From: Candidatus Electrothrix gigas
GTDB taxonomy: Bacteria > Desulfobacterota > Desulfobulbia > Desulfobulbales > Desulfobulbaceae
Assembly (NCBI GenBank): GCA_022766165.1
Contig: QYLO01000032.1
Coordinates: 1-37,070 of the forward strand
Direction of reading: 5' to 3'
Length of the DNA: 37,070 nucleotides
A model generated the notes under the pieces. It searched no databases, was not told where the DNA came from, and saw only the letters and a program-made list of their open reading frames with translations. Position 1 is the first letter of the stretch. Each line of letters opens with the position of its first letter. The position numbers and the translations under genes were made by a program. This document shows positions 16,348 through 25,604 of this stretch, piece by piece.

Positions 16348-17478
16348 TTATCTGGCGTCATGCCATTCATGTTCATTTAAAGAACATTCCTTGGTTAATC
16401 GATGCAAAATTGCTTTTGTAACTTCTTCTTGGTCATCAAAATATATCGTTTCTGTTTTAAGCACCTGATACGTTTCATGGCCTTTTCCAGCCAAAATGAT
16501 GACATCATTACCTTCAGCCTTATTAACAATAAATTCAATGGCCTTTCTTCTATCCTGAATTAAAACATAATCATAAAAATGCAGATCAATCCCTTGCACA
16601 ATTTCATCCATAATAGTTTGACTTTCCTCTAGACGAGGGTTATCATCTGTGACCACAAAAAAATCGGAAATTTCTCCGGCAATCCTTCCCATTTGCACCC
16701 TTTTCCCCTTATCTCGATTCCCACCGCAGCCAAAAAGCAGTAAAAGGCGTCCGTTACGATGTTTTGCAATTTTTTTCACAGTGAACAATGCATTTTGGAG
16801 GGCATCCGGGGTATGGGCATAATCAATCAAAACCATAAACTTTTGTCCAGCTTCGACATTTTCCAGACGGCCTCTTGGTGGTCGGCATGAGGACAAGACC
16901 TCGCAGATGTATTTTTCAGAAATACCGATATGTCTGAGGACGGTCACAGCAGCCTTCATATTCAGTAAATTAAAATCGCCAACAAGTTTTGTCTTGAAAT
17001 CAACAGAAGTTTCAGCAAAGTTTGCAGGATAAATTTTATGCGCATCACCTTCAGCCATGAAGCGTTGTTTTACGGCTTCATATCTTTGGAATGTTTTATG
17101 ATAATCAAGATGATCATGCGTGATATTAGTGAGTACTTTAACATCAAAATCAATATGCTTAATTCGTTCCTGATCTATTCCTTCGGAAGTTACTTCCATT
17201 ACAAAATGTGTGCCACCCTGCTCCAAGTGATCGTTCATAAACTTGAGAATATCCAATGGCTCCGGGGTGGACAAATCCTTGTTTCCAGAGTTCAACGTTC
17301 CTAAAACAAACGGTTTATAGCCAACCTCCTTGAGTACTTCGCCAAGTAAATGGGCAACGGTGGTTTTCCCGTTTGTCCCGGTAATACCAATGACATAAAG
17401 TTTATGCGAGGGATGTTCAGTATGATCAAGCAGGGGAGCGGTAATTTTTCCTTGAGGATTATCCAAAACAACACCCAT
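16348..17478 (-). CDS. MurE-like Mur ligase lacking the N-terminal domain
   Basis: This 376-residue protein contains the central ATPase and C-terminal domains of a Mur ligase. The ATP loop GITGTNGKTT is at 31-40, the magnesium and substrate region NITHDHLDYH at 118-127, the GRLENV segment at 203-208, IDYAHTPDAL at 218-227, TDDNPR at 277-282 and AGKGHE at 330-335. YAHTPDAL, DDNPR and GKGHE are MurE hallmarks, and DNPR is the meso-diaminopimelate recognition motif of MurE. Full MurE is about 490 residues; the first domain, which binds the UDP moiety, is absent and no frameshifted copy is visible upstream. There is no clear Shine-Dalgarno close to the ATG. It may be a specialised ligase acting on a different peptide acceptor or on recycled peptides; function is uncertain. 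Confidence 0.8.
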   Translation of the reverse strand: MGVVLDNPQGKITAPLLDHTEHPSHKLYVIGITGTNGKTTVAHLLGEVLKEVGYKPFVLGTLNSGNKDLSTPEPLDILKFMNDHLEQGGTHFVMEVTSEGIDQERIKHIDFDVKVLTNITHDHLDYHKTFQRYEAVKQRFMAEGDAHKIYPANFAETSVDFKTKLVGDFNLLNMKAAVTVLRHIGISEKYICEVLSSCRPPRGRLENVEAGQKFMVLIDYAHTPDALQNALFTVKKIAKHRNGRLLLLFGCGGNRDKGKRVQMGRIAGEISDFFVVTDDNPRLEESQTIMDEIVQGIDLHFYDYVLIQDRRKAIEFIVNKAEGNDVIILAGKGHETYQVLKTETIYFDDQEEVTKAILHRLTKECSLNEHEWHDAR

Positions 17479-17749
17479 TAGAGATAGTTTATTATACTCC
17501 TGTATATATTACAAAAGTACTATAAACACTTAAAATATAACAGAGTTTACAATTGAATACAAAGTTGTTTTCCTGAACAATTTTCTTCATAATACAAAGG
17601 ACAAACCTAAACCAAAGGCCCGCCCCTTTACTCATACTATACTGAGCAACCAAAGTCACTCATAAAGTCACTCATTTTTCATCTTAAAAAATGATCTACC
17701 CCCGATGTATGTTCATAACCTCACTTCCTCTCTGTTCTTAATTAATTTT

Positions 17750-18268
17750 TTATTTCAAAACCTTATCTAGAAAGTCTCTCCAGCCACCACCTGTTTTGGC
17801 CTGAGAACTGCACCAATCATAGCCCTTGGTGCCGCCGTCATAACGAACTGCCAGTCCCTTTTTGACCAACACATTGGCAACGTTCTTTCTCCCCACATAT
17901 ACATCTGCGATAATGCGAAAATACTTTCCCCTGCGCAAGTTTTTCAACTTAACCTTGCGGCCATGCTGAAACAGCTCGTACACGACTTCTTTCGCCTCAT
18001 GGGCCAACTCCTTTTCTTGGGCGCATTTGCCCTTGATCTCCGGGGTGTCAATTCCAGCTACCCGGACAGGGATATTCTCTCCAATCAGGGGATGCTGGTC
18101 CTTTATATTAACGGTAATCGTATCACCGTCATAATTTTTGACAAATTGGACATCTGTAAAGTTGCCGTATGTCTTCTGCTTTTTTGCAGCAACAGGCAAT
18201 GGTGCAAGGAAAAAAGAAAGCAAGAGGAAAAAAGAGGGAAGAGCAAGATAAAAGGCTGGTTTTTTCAT
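17750..18268 (-). CDS. Secreted thermonuclease (SNase-like)
   Basis: The 172-residue protein is a staphylococcal nuclease-type (TNase) enzyme that hydrolyses DNA and RNA phosphodiesters with Ca2+. A signal peptide (MKKPAFYLALPSFFLLLSFF, then cleavage near LPVAAKK at about residue 28) points to export to the periplasm or medium. The active-site set is visible: DGDT (47-50), Arg69 with Asp74 and Glu77 in RVAGIDTPE, and Arg118 in KYFRIIADVYV. These correspond to Asp21, Arg35, Asp40, Glu43 and Arg87 of the staphylococcal enzyme. It appears monocistronic: the 271 bp between it and the MurE-like gene contain no gene and no evident terminator beyond AT-rich DNA. Confidence 0.92.
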   Translation of the reverse strand: MKKPAFYLALPSFFLLLSFFLAPLPVAAKKQKTYGNFTDVQFVKNYDGDTITVNIKDQHPLIGENIPVRVAGIDTPEIKGKCAQEKELAHEAKEVVYELFQHGRKVKLKNLRRGKYFRIIADVYVGRKNVANVLVKKGLAVRYDGGTKGYDWCSSQAKTGGGWRDFLDKVLK

Positions 18269-18568
18269 GATTAATATATTGTTAAGATTGATTTATTTTT
18301 CTGACCCAAGGGCCGAGGGTATATGGCTGCTGACTCCTCAGCCAGTCACCAGTCACCACCTCAGCCAATCGGACAGCAGCAACGGCGAACAACGGCAGAT
18401 TACTTCTCGTTCCTTCATTATATAGCACAGAGTACTGATGGTTTCTATTGCCTGCTAAAAAAAATTACTGCAACAGCAGCATGAGGAGGAACGCACAGGA
18501 TAATTTTTAAAATCGCACTGTTAATCATATCCTCGTTCTTGTTTCTTCGCAGTATTTTCGCTTGTGAC
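18269..18568. other. Intergenic region without a supported gene
   Basis: This stretch between the thermonuclease and the tRNA-Gly promoter has no credible reading frame. It includes a short run of CAGTCAC repeats (about 18341-18358). I see no RNA gene in it. Confidence 0.5.
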
Positions 18569-18597
18569 TTGACAAAAAGCTTTTTCTTGAATATATA
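18569..18597 (+). promoter_or_regulatory. Sigma-70 promoter for tRNA-Gly and the rimP-nusA cluster
   Basis: A perfect -35 TTGACA (18569-18574) is followed after exactly 17 bp by TATATA (18592-18597). This is the strongest promoter-like site I found in the window. It lies 67 bp before the mature 5' end of tRNA-Gly. Confidence 0.75.
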
Positions 18598-18663
18598 ACC
18601 AGTTCTTAATGCGCTGATGTTTACAGTTCTCTGTAACGTGCAGTGTTGGTAACTGATAAAGGT

Positions 18664-18739
18664 GCGGGTGTAGCTCAGTTGGCAGAGTACAAGCTTCCCA
18701 AGCTTGGGGTCACGGGTTCGAACCCCGTTACCCGCTCCA
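18664..18739 (+). tRNA. tRNA-Gly (anticodon CCC)
   Basis: Acceptor arms GCGGGTG and TACCCGC pair, followed by T73 and an encoded CCA. The anticodon stem CAAGC/GCTTG encloses TTCCCAA, giving anticodon CCC, which reads GGG. The T arm is standard. It is the first gene of the translation/RNA cluster, as metY is in E. coli, though the isoacceptor differs. Confidence 0.95.
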
Positions 18740-18826
18740 AAATTTTTCAGTTACTTGGGCGAGACTCAGTGTATGTCGATTGCTGAGGTCGAGATAGCCC
18801 TCAACAGTTTTTGGGATGTTGTGGAA

Positions 18827-18848
18827 GTGGGCTCTGCCCGCTTTTTTT
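18827..18848 (+). terminator. Intrinsic terminator between tRNA-Gly and rimP
   Basis: GTGGGC (18827-18832) pairs with GCCCGC (18836-18841) around TCT, followed by seven T. It lies 88 bp after the tRNA and 84 bp before the rimP start, so it could end the tRNA transcript or be a regulated attenuator read through into rimP-nusA. Confidence 0.8.
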
Positions 18849-18932
18849 ATTGTGTTCTTGAGCAGAGAAGAGCGTAGAAGTTGCAAGACGAGTTGATAAT
18901 ACATACCTAACAAAGATTTTAATCGGTGCTAC

Positions 18933-19400
18933 GTGGGAACAGATCGAGTTATCAGAGTAGTGGAAAAATTTGCTCTCCCTCTTCTTGATGAGATGGGCTT
19001 GGAACTGGTAGATGTACAGTTTAAGCAGGAGGCTGGCTGGGTATTGCGAATATTTATTGATCAGAAGACAGGGGTAAACGTTGATGACTGCGCCGCTGTG
19101 AGCAGACAAGTGGCAACATACCTAGAAGTCGAAGATGTTATACAACATGCCTATACCCTTGAGGTCTCATCGCCAGGAGCAGAACGACCGTTAAAACGAT
19201 TAGAGGACTTTGTCCGATTTTCTGGAAAAAAGGTCAGGATAAAAGTCAGTGAGCCTATTGATAATCAACGTGTTTTTTGTGGGCTTTTAACAGATGTAGA
19301 CAAGAAGAACAAGAAGATAACGTTGGCTGTGGACGGTTCTGATACACAACAGATGGTGTTCGATCTGAAAGCTGTTGCACGAGCACGTTTGACCCTTTAG
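18933..19400 (+). CDS. rimP: Ribosome maturation factor RimP
   Basis: RimP assists 30S subunit maturation. The 155-residue protein has the two expected parts: an alpha/beta N-terminal domain ending LRIFIDQKTGVNVDDC (about 39-54), a family hallmark, and YTLEVSSPGAERPL (about 75-88), the second hallmark, followed by an SH3-like C-terminal domain. The start is a GTG with a poor Shine-Dalgarno, consistent with low translation. Its position directly before nusA is conserved across bacteria. The stop lies 68 bp before my chosen nusA start. Confidence 0.93.
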   Translation: MGTDRVIRVVEKFALPLLDEMGLELVDVQFKQEAGWVLRIFIDQKTGVNVDDCAAVSRQVATYLEVEDVIQHAYTLEVSSPGAERPLKRLEDFVRFSGKKVRIKVSEPIDNQRVFCGLLTDVDKKNKKITLAVDGSDTQQMVFDLKAVARARLTL

Positions 19401-19468
19401 AGTCTTAAGTGGCTCTGAATATAGGATCCTTACCGTATGTTGCGGTAAAGGTCGAAGGTGGAGAAAAA

Positions 19469-21052
19469 ATGATGTCGGGTGGAGAAAATTTAAAGCGTAT
19501 ACTTGATCAGATCTGTCGAGACAAGGGTATTGAACGCACATTAATGGTAGATGCCATTGAGGAAGCTGTGCGATCTGCTGTGCGAAAAAAATTCGGTGGT
19601 CGACGTGATATAGAAGTTCAGTTTAATGAAGAACTCGGTGAGATTGAGGCATTTCAGTATCGTACAGTGGTTGACGATGTGTGGGATGAGGATACTGAAA
19701 TTCATATTAACGACGCAAGAGAACTTGACCCGGATATTGAGCTTGAGGATGATCTTGGCGAAAAAATGGAGAATATCGCTGAACTCGGCCGGATAGCTGC
19801 TCAGTCTGCCAAGCAGGTGATCATCCATCGCCTGAGAGACGCAGAACGAGAAGTTGTTTTTGATATGTTTCGAGATCGGGAAGGCTCCATTGTCAACGGT
19901 ATTGTTCAACGTTTTGAGCGAGGCAAGATGATTATTAACCTCGGTCGAACAGATGCGGTCTTGCCACGTGAGGGACAGATTCCCAAACGCTCTTTTAAAC
20001 AGGGTGATCGTATTCGTGCCTATCTTCAGGAGGTACGCCAAGAGTCTCGTGATTCGCAGCTGATTCTCAACAGGACCTGTAATGAGTTTTTGATCAAACT
20101 GTTTGAATTAGAAGTTCCTGAGATTGCAGAGCAAATTGTAAAAATAATGGGTGCTGCCCGTGAGCCAGGCTTTCGAGCAAAAATTGCTGTTACCTCATCA
20201 GAATCTGACGTGGACCCGGTAGGTGCCTGCGTGGGTATGAAAGGTGCCCGTGTACAAAACGTGGTACAAGAGTTGCAAGGCGAACGTATTGATATTGTGC
20301 CGTGGAGTCCTGATCCGGCAAAATACGTGTATAATGCCTTGGCCCCGGCTGAAGTGAGTATGGTCATTGTCGATGAAGAGCAGCATTCTCTCTTAGTTGT
20401 TGTTCCAGATGATCAGTTGTCACTGGCCATTGGTCGACAGGGACAGAATGTCCGGCTTGCCTCCCGTTTGCTGAACTGGCGTATTGACGTGAAGAGTGAG
20501 CAGCGTTATGAAAATTTGAGCAAGCCCGGCTATAAAAGTTTGTTGGCTCTTGACGGCGTTGATGAGGCAAAAGCTGATAAGTTGTTTGCGGCTGACATAC
20601 AGTCAACAGCAGATTTTGTGCAAGCTGATGTGGAGAAGATTATGCGACTTGTTGGTGTGAATGAGGACCAGGCAGCCGTTCTCAAGCTTCAGGCCGCAGA
20701 TATTCCTGTCACCGAACGTGGGGCTCTTGAAGAGGCTGAACGCCTTTTTTCAGCTCCGGTTCAGGAAAAGGAGGAGAGATCTGATCCGATGGAACAGCCT
20801 GACCAGTTAGGTAACGTAATAGATAATCCTCCTCAACAGGATGTAGGGAGCAAAGAGAATGCTCCAGAAGCGGGACAAGATGAGAATGAGGACGAGGACA
20901 TGCTTGGGAATAAGATTGAGCCAGAAGAGATAAGTGGTACTAGTGGTAATGTTTTGACGCAATCTCCTCAGGAGCAAGAACTGTCCTCCTCGCATGACGT
21001 AGTTGGTAGAGTTGATAGAGTTGATGGAGTTGATGGGAACAGACTGTCGTAA
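19469..21052 (+). CDS. nusA: Transcription termination/antitermination factor NusA
   Basis: NusA binds RNA polymerase and nascent RNA and modulates pausing, termination and antitermination. I start at ATG 19469 (527 residues), because GGTGGAG lies a few bases upstream and the conserved NusA N-terminus NLKRILDQICRDKGI begins there; a GTG at 19409 would add 20 residues. In order there are the polymerase-binding N-terminal domain, the S1 domain (GIVQRFERGKMIINLG...), KH1 around VGACVGMKGARVQ, KH2 at LSLAIGRQGQNVRLAS, and a helix-hairpin-helix region (LDGVDEAKADKLF). The tail of about 90 residues is acidic and low complexity, ending in a VDRVDGVDG repeat made by a short GTTGATRGA tandem repeat. 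rnpM follows four bases later. Confidence 0.95.
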   Translation: MMSGGENLKRILDQICRDKGIERTLMVDAIEEAVRSAVRKKFGGRRDIEVQFNEELGEIEAFQYRTVVDDVWDEDTEIHINDARELDPDIELEDDLGEKMENIAELGRIAAQSAKQVIIHRLRDAEREVVFDMFRDREGSIVNGIVQRFERGKMIINLGRTDAVLPREGQIPKRSFKQGDRIRAYLQEVRQESRDSQLILNRTCNEFLIKLFELEVPEIAEQIVKIMGAAREPGFRAKIAVTSSESDVDPVGACVGMKGARVQNVVQELQGERIDIVPWSPDPAKYVYNALAPAEVSMVIVDEEQHSLLVVVPDDQLSLAIGRQGQNVRLASRLLNWRIDVKSEQRYENLSKPGYKSLLALDGVDEAKADKLFAADIQSTADFVQADVEKIMRLVGVNEDQAAVLKLQAADIPVTERGALEEAERLFSAPVQEKEERSDPMEQPDQLGNVIDNPPQQDVGSKENAPEAGQDENEDEDMLGNKIEPEEISGTSGNVLTQSPQEQELSSSHDVVGRVDRVDGVDGNRLS

Positions 21053-21055
21053 TAT

Positions 21056-21307
21056 TTGAGCAGTTTGAGTCATCGCAAGCAGTTGAAGAAAAAAGAGCAT
21101 GTCCCGATTCGTACCTGTAAAGGATGCGGTCGGAAGGCCAAAAAAAGTGAGCTTATTCGCTTGGTATGGCGTGAGGGTGGTTTGCAGGAAGATTTGGACG
21201 GCAGAATGTCTGGTCGTGGAGTGTATATCTGCAACAGGGAACAATGCAGAAACCGACTGGTCAAAAATAAAAAAATGCTGAGGCGAGCATTTCGCCTTCA
21301 TGGATAA
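21056..21307 (+). CDS. rnpM: YlxR/RnpM family RNA-binding protein
   Basis: This 83-residue basic protein belongs to the YlxR (DUF448) family encoded between nusA and infB in many bacteria; the B. subtilis member modulates RNase P. The hallmark PIRTCKGCGRKAKKSELIRL lies at about 17-36, and GRGVYIC at about 53-59 forms the rest of the fold. The start is uncertain: TTG at 21056 lies four bases after the nusA stop, and no ATG gives a better fit because the conserved region begins soon after. The overlap of the operon and the conserved position support the call. Confidence 0.87.
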   Translation: MSSLSHRKQLKKKEHVPIRTCKGCGRKAKKSELIRLVWREGGLQEDLDGRMSGRGVYICNREQCRNRLVKNKKMLRRAFRLHG

Positions 21308-21405
21308 CTTAACTGGATAACTTAACGTGCAACTTAGAACTTGAGTTAACGCAATGAGTTAAAGCATACCAAGAGAATCAAGAGAAAAGGTTACGGGAGT
21401 ACTTG

Positions 21406-24093
21406 ATGAGCAGAGTCCGCATTTACGAACTGGCAAAAGAGGCCGGTCTCAAAAGCAAAGAGCTGGCAGATAAATTGATAGCAATGGGATATCCTATCAA
21501 GAGCCTCAGTTCTACGGTTGACGACGATATGGCTGCCGATATTCGTCGTAAAGTGTTGGGCAAGGCAACTGCTGAAGTTACCGAGAAGCCGATAGGGATG
21601 AAAAAAAAGACAGCTGTGGTAAGAAAAAAGAAAAATACAACCGTGGTACGACGCCGTTCAAAAGCGTTGAAAAATGAGATTGCCAAAAAGGCTGAAGAAA
21701 AAGAGCTGAACGGGAAAGAAGAAGTGAGAGCAGCAGTAAAGGGTGACGGGTCTGCGACAACAGATACAGTGGTAGATACAGCGACAGGTGCGGAATCGCA
21801 ATCTGGTTCTGAACAGCAGCATTCAGAAAAAGAAGCAGGTAACGGCTCTGTAGATCATGCAAAGCAGCCAGCGAAAGAGGGAAAAAAATCTACCGCAACT
21901 GGTCAACAAAAGACAACAGGTAAAAAAGAGGTCAAGCGTGCCAAGGGGCTTGCGAAAATTATTGGTCAGGTCAAGCTTAATATAGAAGATACAGAGAAAC
22001 CCGGACCACGCCGTCATACTCGCCCGGCAAGAGGGGGAAGAAAACCTGGACAAAAACTTGGGCAAAAACCTGGACAGGGAGCCGCTCCAGGTCCCCAAAA
22101 TCCTCAACCAGCTGCTGCCAGAGGGAAGGATCGCAAAAAGGGAAAACGTGTTGTTGAGATAGATACAAAGCAGGACAATCGGAACAAAAAAACAGGAAAA
22201 TCTAATCGTAAAGGACGCCAACGGGTAGACTTTTCTCGTGGTGGCGGCGACTATAATCAGTCCTACAGGGGACGGAGAAAGAAGGATAAACGTCGTAAAA
22301 ATAAGATGGCTGCCACGCCAGTAACTGAGAGTAAGGCCATTAAAAGACGGATCAAGGTCTTTGAAAGCATCACTGTTGGTGATCTTGCCAAACGGATGGG
22401 CATTAAGGCCAATGAGCTTATTGCCAAACTGATGGGACTTGGGGTGTTGGCCACCCTGAATCAGGCGCTTGACCTAGATACAGCCACCTTAGTTGCAGCG
22501 GATTTTGGCTACGAAGTTGAACAGGGCATGACCGAAGAACTCGGTATTGAGGCCCTGCAGGAAGAGGAAAAAGGCGGGGAAAAACAACCTCGTTTTCCTG
22601 TTGTCACGGTTATGGGCCATGTTGATCATGGGAAGACCTCTATTCTTGATGCTATTCGGAGAACCGATGTTGCTGAAGGGGAAGCAGGTGGTATTACTCA
22701 GCATATTGGTGCCTATCATGTGCAGGCTCCGTCTGGCGATATTACCTTTGTTGATACACCCGGTCATGCTGCCTTTACGGAAATGCGTTCCCGTGGTGCA
22801 AAGGTTACAGATATTGTGGTGCTTGTGGTTGCTGCTGATGACGGGGTTATGAATCAGACCAAGGAGGCAATTGCCCATGCCAAGGCTGCTGAGGTACCCA
22901 TTGTGGTGGCAATTAATAAGATTGATAAGGAGAATGCTGATCCGTCACGGGTTATTCGGGAGCTGGGAGATTTTGGACTGATTCCTGAAGACTGGGGTGG
23001 TGATACCATTTTTTGTGAAACCTCCGCAAAGAAGGGTATCGGTATTGAGGAGTTGCTTGAGAATGTCCAGTTGCAGGCAGAAATCCTTGAATTAAGCGCA
23101 GATCCCAATCGAAAGGCCAAGGGAACCGTGATTGAAGCCCAGCTCCACAAGGGCAGAGGTTCTGTTGCAACAGTTCTGGTACAGGAGGGAACTCTGCGGA
23201 CAGGAGAGTACTTTATTGCTGGCCAGTTCAGTGGTAAGGTGCGTTCTCTGATCAATGATCGAGGCGAACAGGTTGATCAGGCAGGGCCTTCTTTGCCTGT
23301 TGAGGTGCAGGGCTTATCTGGAGTTCCGCAGGCTGGTGATGAGTTTCTGGTCCTGACAGATGAGAAAATGGCAAAATCAGTTTCTGATTCCCGCCAACTT
23401 AAAGTGCGTGAGTCGGAACTGGCCTCAGCTTCCAAGGTTTCTTTGGATAATCTCTTTGAAAAGATGGCTGAACAGGAGATGAAAGAGCTCAGGGTTATTC
23501 TTCGCTCTGATGTGCAGGGAACCCTGCAAGCCTTTGGTCAGGCAACGGAAAAATTATCCACTGATGTGATTCGGGTGCGGGTTCTGCACGAGGGAACCGG
23601 TGCGGTTACAGAAAACGATATTCATCTTGCCTCAGCATCTGATGCGATTATTATTGGATTTAATGTACGTCCTTCGGTCAAGGTAAAGGAACTTGCCGAG
23701 CAGGAGCAGGTTGACATCCGAACCTATGATGTTATCTATCATGCCTTGGAAGATATTGAAAAGGCGATGGTAGGTATGCTGGAACCAGAGTTTGAAGAGC
23801 GTGTTATTGGCACAGCCGAGGTTCGAGATACCTTTTCTGTACCCAAGGTTGGTACGATTGCGGGTTGTTTTGTTATTGATGGGAAGATTGAACGTAACGC
23901 AGGCATTCGGGTTCTCCGTGATTCGGTGGTTATCTATACCGGCGTTATTGACTCGCTCAGGCGTTTTAAAGACGATGTCAAAGAGGTGGCTACGGGCTAC
24001 GAGTGCGGAATCGGAGTGGAAAATTACAACGATATCAAAATAGGCGATACTCTTGAGGCGTTCCTGATGGATGAGGTTGCGGCAACCCTGTAA
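21406..24093 (+). CDS. infB: Translation initiation factor IF-2
   Basis: IF-2 is the GTPase that delivers initiator tRNA to the 30S subunit. I choose the ATG at 21406, with GGGAG six bases upstream; a TTG at 21403 is the alternative. The 895 residues begin with an IF2_N domain ([19 protein letters not shown]), followed by about 260 residues of Lys/Arg-, Glu- and Gly-rich disordered linker, including imperfect [10 protein letters not shown] repeats. A second IF2_N (about 320-375) precedes the G domain: GHVDHGKTS from 404, DTPGHAAF, and NKID. The beta-barrel, domain III and the fMet-tRNA-binding C-terminal domain follow at normal size. The linker varies widely in this family and is not a sign of damage. 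Confidence 0.96.
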   Translation: MSRVRIYELAKEAGLKSKELADKLIAMGYPIKSLSSTVDDDMAADIRRKVLGKATAEVTEKPIGMKKKTAVVRKKKNTTVVRRRSKALKNEIAKKAEEKELNGKEEVRAAVKGDGSATTDTVVDTATGAESQSGSEQQHSEKEAGNGSVDHAKQPAKEGKKSTATGQQKTTGKKEVKRAKGLAKIIGQVKLNIEDTEKPGPRRHTRPARGGRKPGQKLGQKPGQGAAPGPQNPQPAAARGKDRKKGKRVVEIDTKQDNRNKKTGKSNRKGRQRVDFSRGGGDYNQSYRGRRKKDKRRKNKMAATPVTESKAIKRRIKVFESITVGDLAKRMGIKANELIAKLMGLGVLATLNQALDLDTATLVAADFGYEVEQGMTEELGIEALQEEEKGGEKQPRFPVVTVMGHVDHGKTSILDAIRRTDVAEGEAGGITQHIGAYHVQAPSGDITFVDTPGHAAFTEMRSRGAKVTDIVVLVVAADDGVMNQTKEAIAHAKAAEVPIVVAINKIDKENADPSRVIRELGDFGLIPEDWGGDTIFCETSAKKGIGIEELLENVQLQAEILELSADPNRKAKGTVIEAQLHKGRGSVATVLVQEGTLRTGEYFIAGQFSGKVRSLINDRGEQVDQAGPSLPVEVQGLSGVPQAGDEFLVLTDEKMAKSVSDSRQLKVRESELASASKVSLDNLFEKMAEQEMKELRVILRSDVQGTLQAFGQATEKLSTDVIRVRVLHEGTGAVTENDIHLASASDAIIIGFNVRPSVKVKELAEQEQVDIRTYDVIYHALEDIEKAMVGMLEPEFEERVIGTAEVRDTFSVPKVGTIAGCFVIDGKIERNAGIRVLRDSVVIYTGVIDSLRRFKDDVKEVATGYECGIGVENYNDIKIGDTLEAFLMDEVAATL

Positions 24094-24184
24094 TTCAGCA
24101 GCGCAGCAGGAGAAGTCGCAGAGGGAGCAAAGGGAGCAACGGTTCTCAGGCAGAACAGCAGAATAAAGGCGGAACACGGAACAG

Positions 24185-24586
24185 ATGGAATTTGATTTTA
24201 ACCTCCCTGGATTAGGGCGACCAAAAAGCTCACGGCCTGAACGAGTTGCTGAGGTAATTCACCAGGAACTCTCTATCCTGTTACAACAAAAGGTTCGTGA
24301 CGCTCGGCTGGATGGCGTGTGTATATCAAAGGTGCAGATGTCACCAGATCTCAAGCGAGCCAAGGTGTACTATTCACTGCTTGAGGAAAGCTCTGTTGCA
24401 TCGGCTCGAAAAGGGCTGGACCGGGCCAAGGGGTTTTTTCGTTCGCACATTGCCAAGACCATGAACCTGCGTTATACGCCTGACCTGATATTTTATTTTG
24501 ATAATCAGCAGAAAGAAATTGAACGGCTGGATCAGCTTTTTATGCAAATTCATCAGGAAAGAGAAGAGAAAAATCAAGGTGAGTAA
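24185..24586 (+). CDS. rbfA: Ribosome-binding factor A
   Basis: RbfA binds the 30S subunit during late 16S rRNA maturation. The 133-residue KH-like protein has RPERVAEVIHQELSILLQQ (about 17-35), VCISKVQMSPDLKRAKVYYS (about 45-64) and RYTPDLIFYFD (about 96-106), all in the order expected for the family. It lies 91 bp after infB and overlaps the following gene by 8 bp. The gap upstream is purine-rich with short GGGAGCAA repeats and no obvious signal. Confidence 0.94.
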   Translation: MEFDFNLPGLGRPKSSRPERVAEVIHQELSILLQQKVRDARLDGVCISKVQMSPDLKRAKVYYSLLEESSVASARKGLDRAKGFFRSHIAKTMNLRYTPDLIFYFDNQQKEIERLDQLFMQIHQEREEKNQGE

Positions 24587-25604
24587 AACTGCTGTTTGTC
24601 AGGTTATAGCATCTGGCAAAAAAATTATTCTTGCTACGCATATCAGACCGGATGGTGATGCCTTGGGGTCTACCTTTGGGTTAGCCCATCTTCTGATGAT
24701 GCTGGGAAAAGAGGTACTCTGTTATCTTGAGCAACCCATAACCGGCGTGTATAGCTTCCTGACATCGAATATCCCCATTGAAACTGATTTTGATCGTGTC
24801 CTTGCCTTTGCCAACTTTGCCGAGCAATCAGGTGATGGTCTTGTGGCGGTTGCTTTGGATTGCGGAGATTTGGGACGATTAGGAGACAACGGGAACGCCT
24901 TGATTTGTCTTTCCCCCTTTTTGGTGATTGATCATCATCAGGGAAACAAGGGGTTTGGTGATCTGCATTGGATAGAGCCGCACCGTTCATCAACTGGTGA
25001 GATGATTTACGACCTGGCTGAAGAGCTGGGTGTTGCAGATACACTCTCTCAAGAGGCAGCTCAATGCCTCTATACGGCCATTGTCACAGATACCGGTTCC
25101 TTTCGCTATGATTCCACCACAAGCCGTACTTTTGCTATTGCAGGTCGTTTGATTGATCAAGGAGTGACGCCCGCAACTGTCTGTCAGAGGCTTTTTGACA
25201 ATGCCACCTTTGGCAGTCTGCACTTAACCCAAGCTGTTCTTGCAAGCCTGCAAACCTATCTTGATCAACAGGTTGCTGTGATTTCTTTGACCCAAAAAAT
25301 GCTTGAGGAAACAGATACAAGCTACGAGGATGCTGAGGGCTTGGTGGATTTTCCCCGCTCCGTTAAAGAGGTCAAGGTTGCTGTTTTTTTAAAGGAGGGC
25401 GAACCGGGTACAGAGCAGATTTCAGTGAGTATGCGGGCCAAAGGGGACTGTGATGTTGCTGAGGTAGCCGCTCAATTTTCTGGAGGTGGACATCGGAATG
25501 CCGCTGGTTGTCGAGTTCTGGGAAAAACTATGGATGAGGTTTGTGCCATGCTCATTCCAGCCCTTGAGCAGGCTCTGCTCCAGACAGCAAGCGAAAAAAA
25601 ATGA
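24579..25604 (+). CDS. nrnA: DHH/DHHA1 phosphoesterase, NrnA-like (nanoRNase/pAp phosphatase)
   Basis: NrnA-type enzymes degrade short oligoribonucleotides and dephosphorylate pAp. I start at the GTG of VSKTAVCQ (341 residues), within the end of rbfA; the open frame extends further upstream but only inside rbfA. Motif I is THIRPDGDALGS (about 20-31), motif II ALDCGD, the DHH motif is IDHHQGN, and the DHHA1 domain carries GGGHRNAAGC. Asp25, Asp27 and the His residues of DHH are present, so metal binding should be intact. It overlaps rbfA by 8 bp and truB by 4 bp, which suggests coupled translation in the cluster. The exact substrate is inferred from family and context. Confidence 0.92.
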   Translation: MSKTAVCQVIASGKKIILATHIRPDGDALGSTFGLAHLLMMLGKEVLCYLEQPITGVYSFLTSNIPIETDFDRVLAFANFAEQSGDGLVAVALDCGDLGRLGDNGNALICLSPFLVIDHHQGNKGFGDLHWIEPHRSSTGEMIYDLAEELGVADTLSQEAAQCLYTAIVTDTGSFRYDSTTSRTFAIAGRLIDQGVTPATVCQRLFDNATFGSLHLTQAVLASLQTYLDQQVAVISLTQKMLEETDTSYEDAEGLVDFPRSVKEVKVAVFLKEGEPGTEQISVSMRAKGDCDVAEVAAQFSGGGHRNAAGCRVLGKTMDEVCAMLIPALEQALLQTASEKK

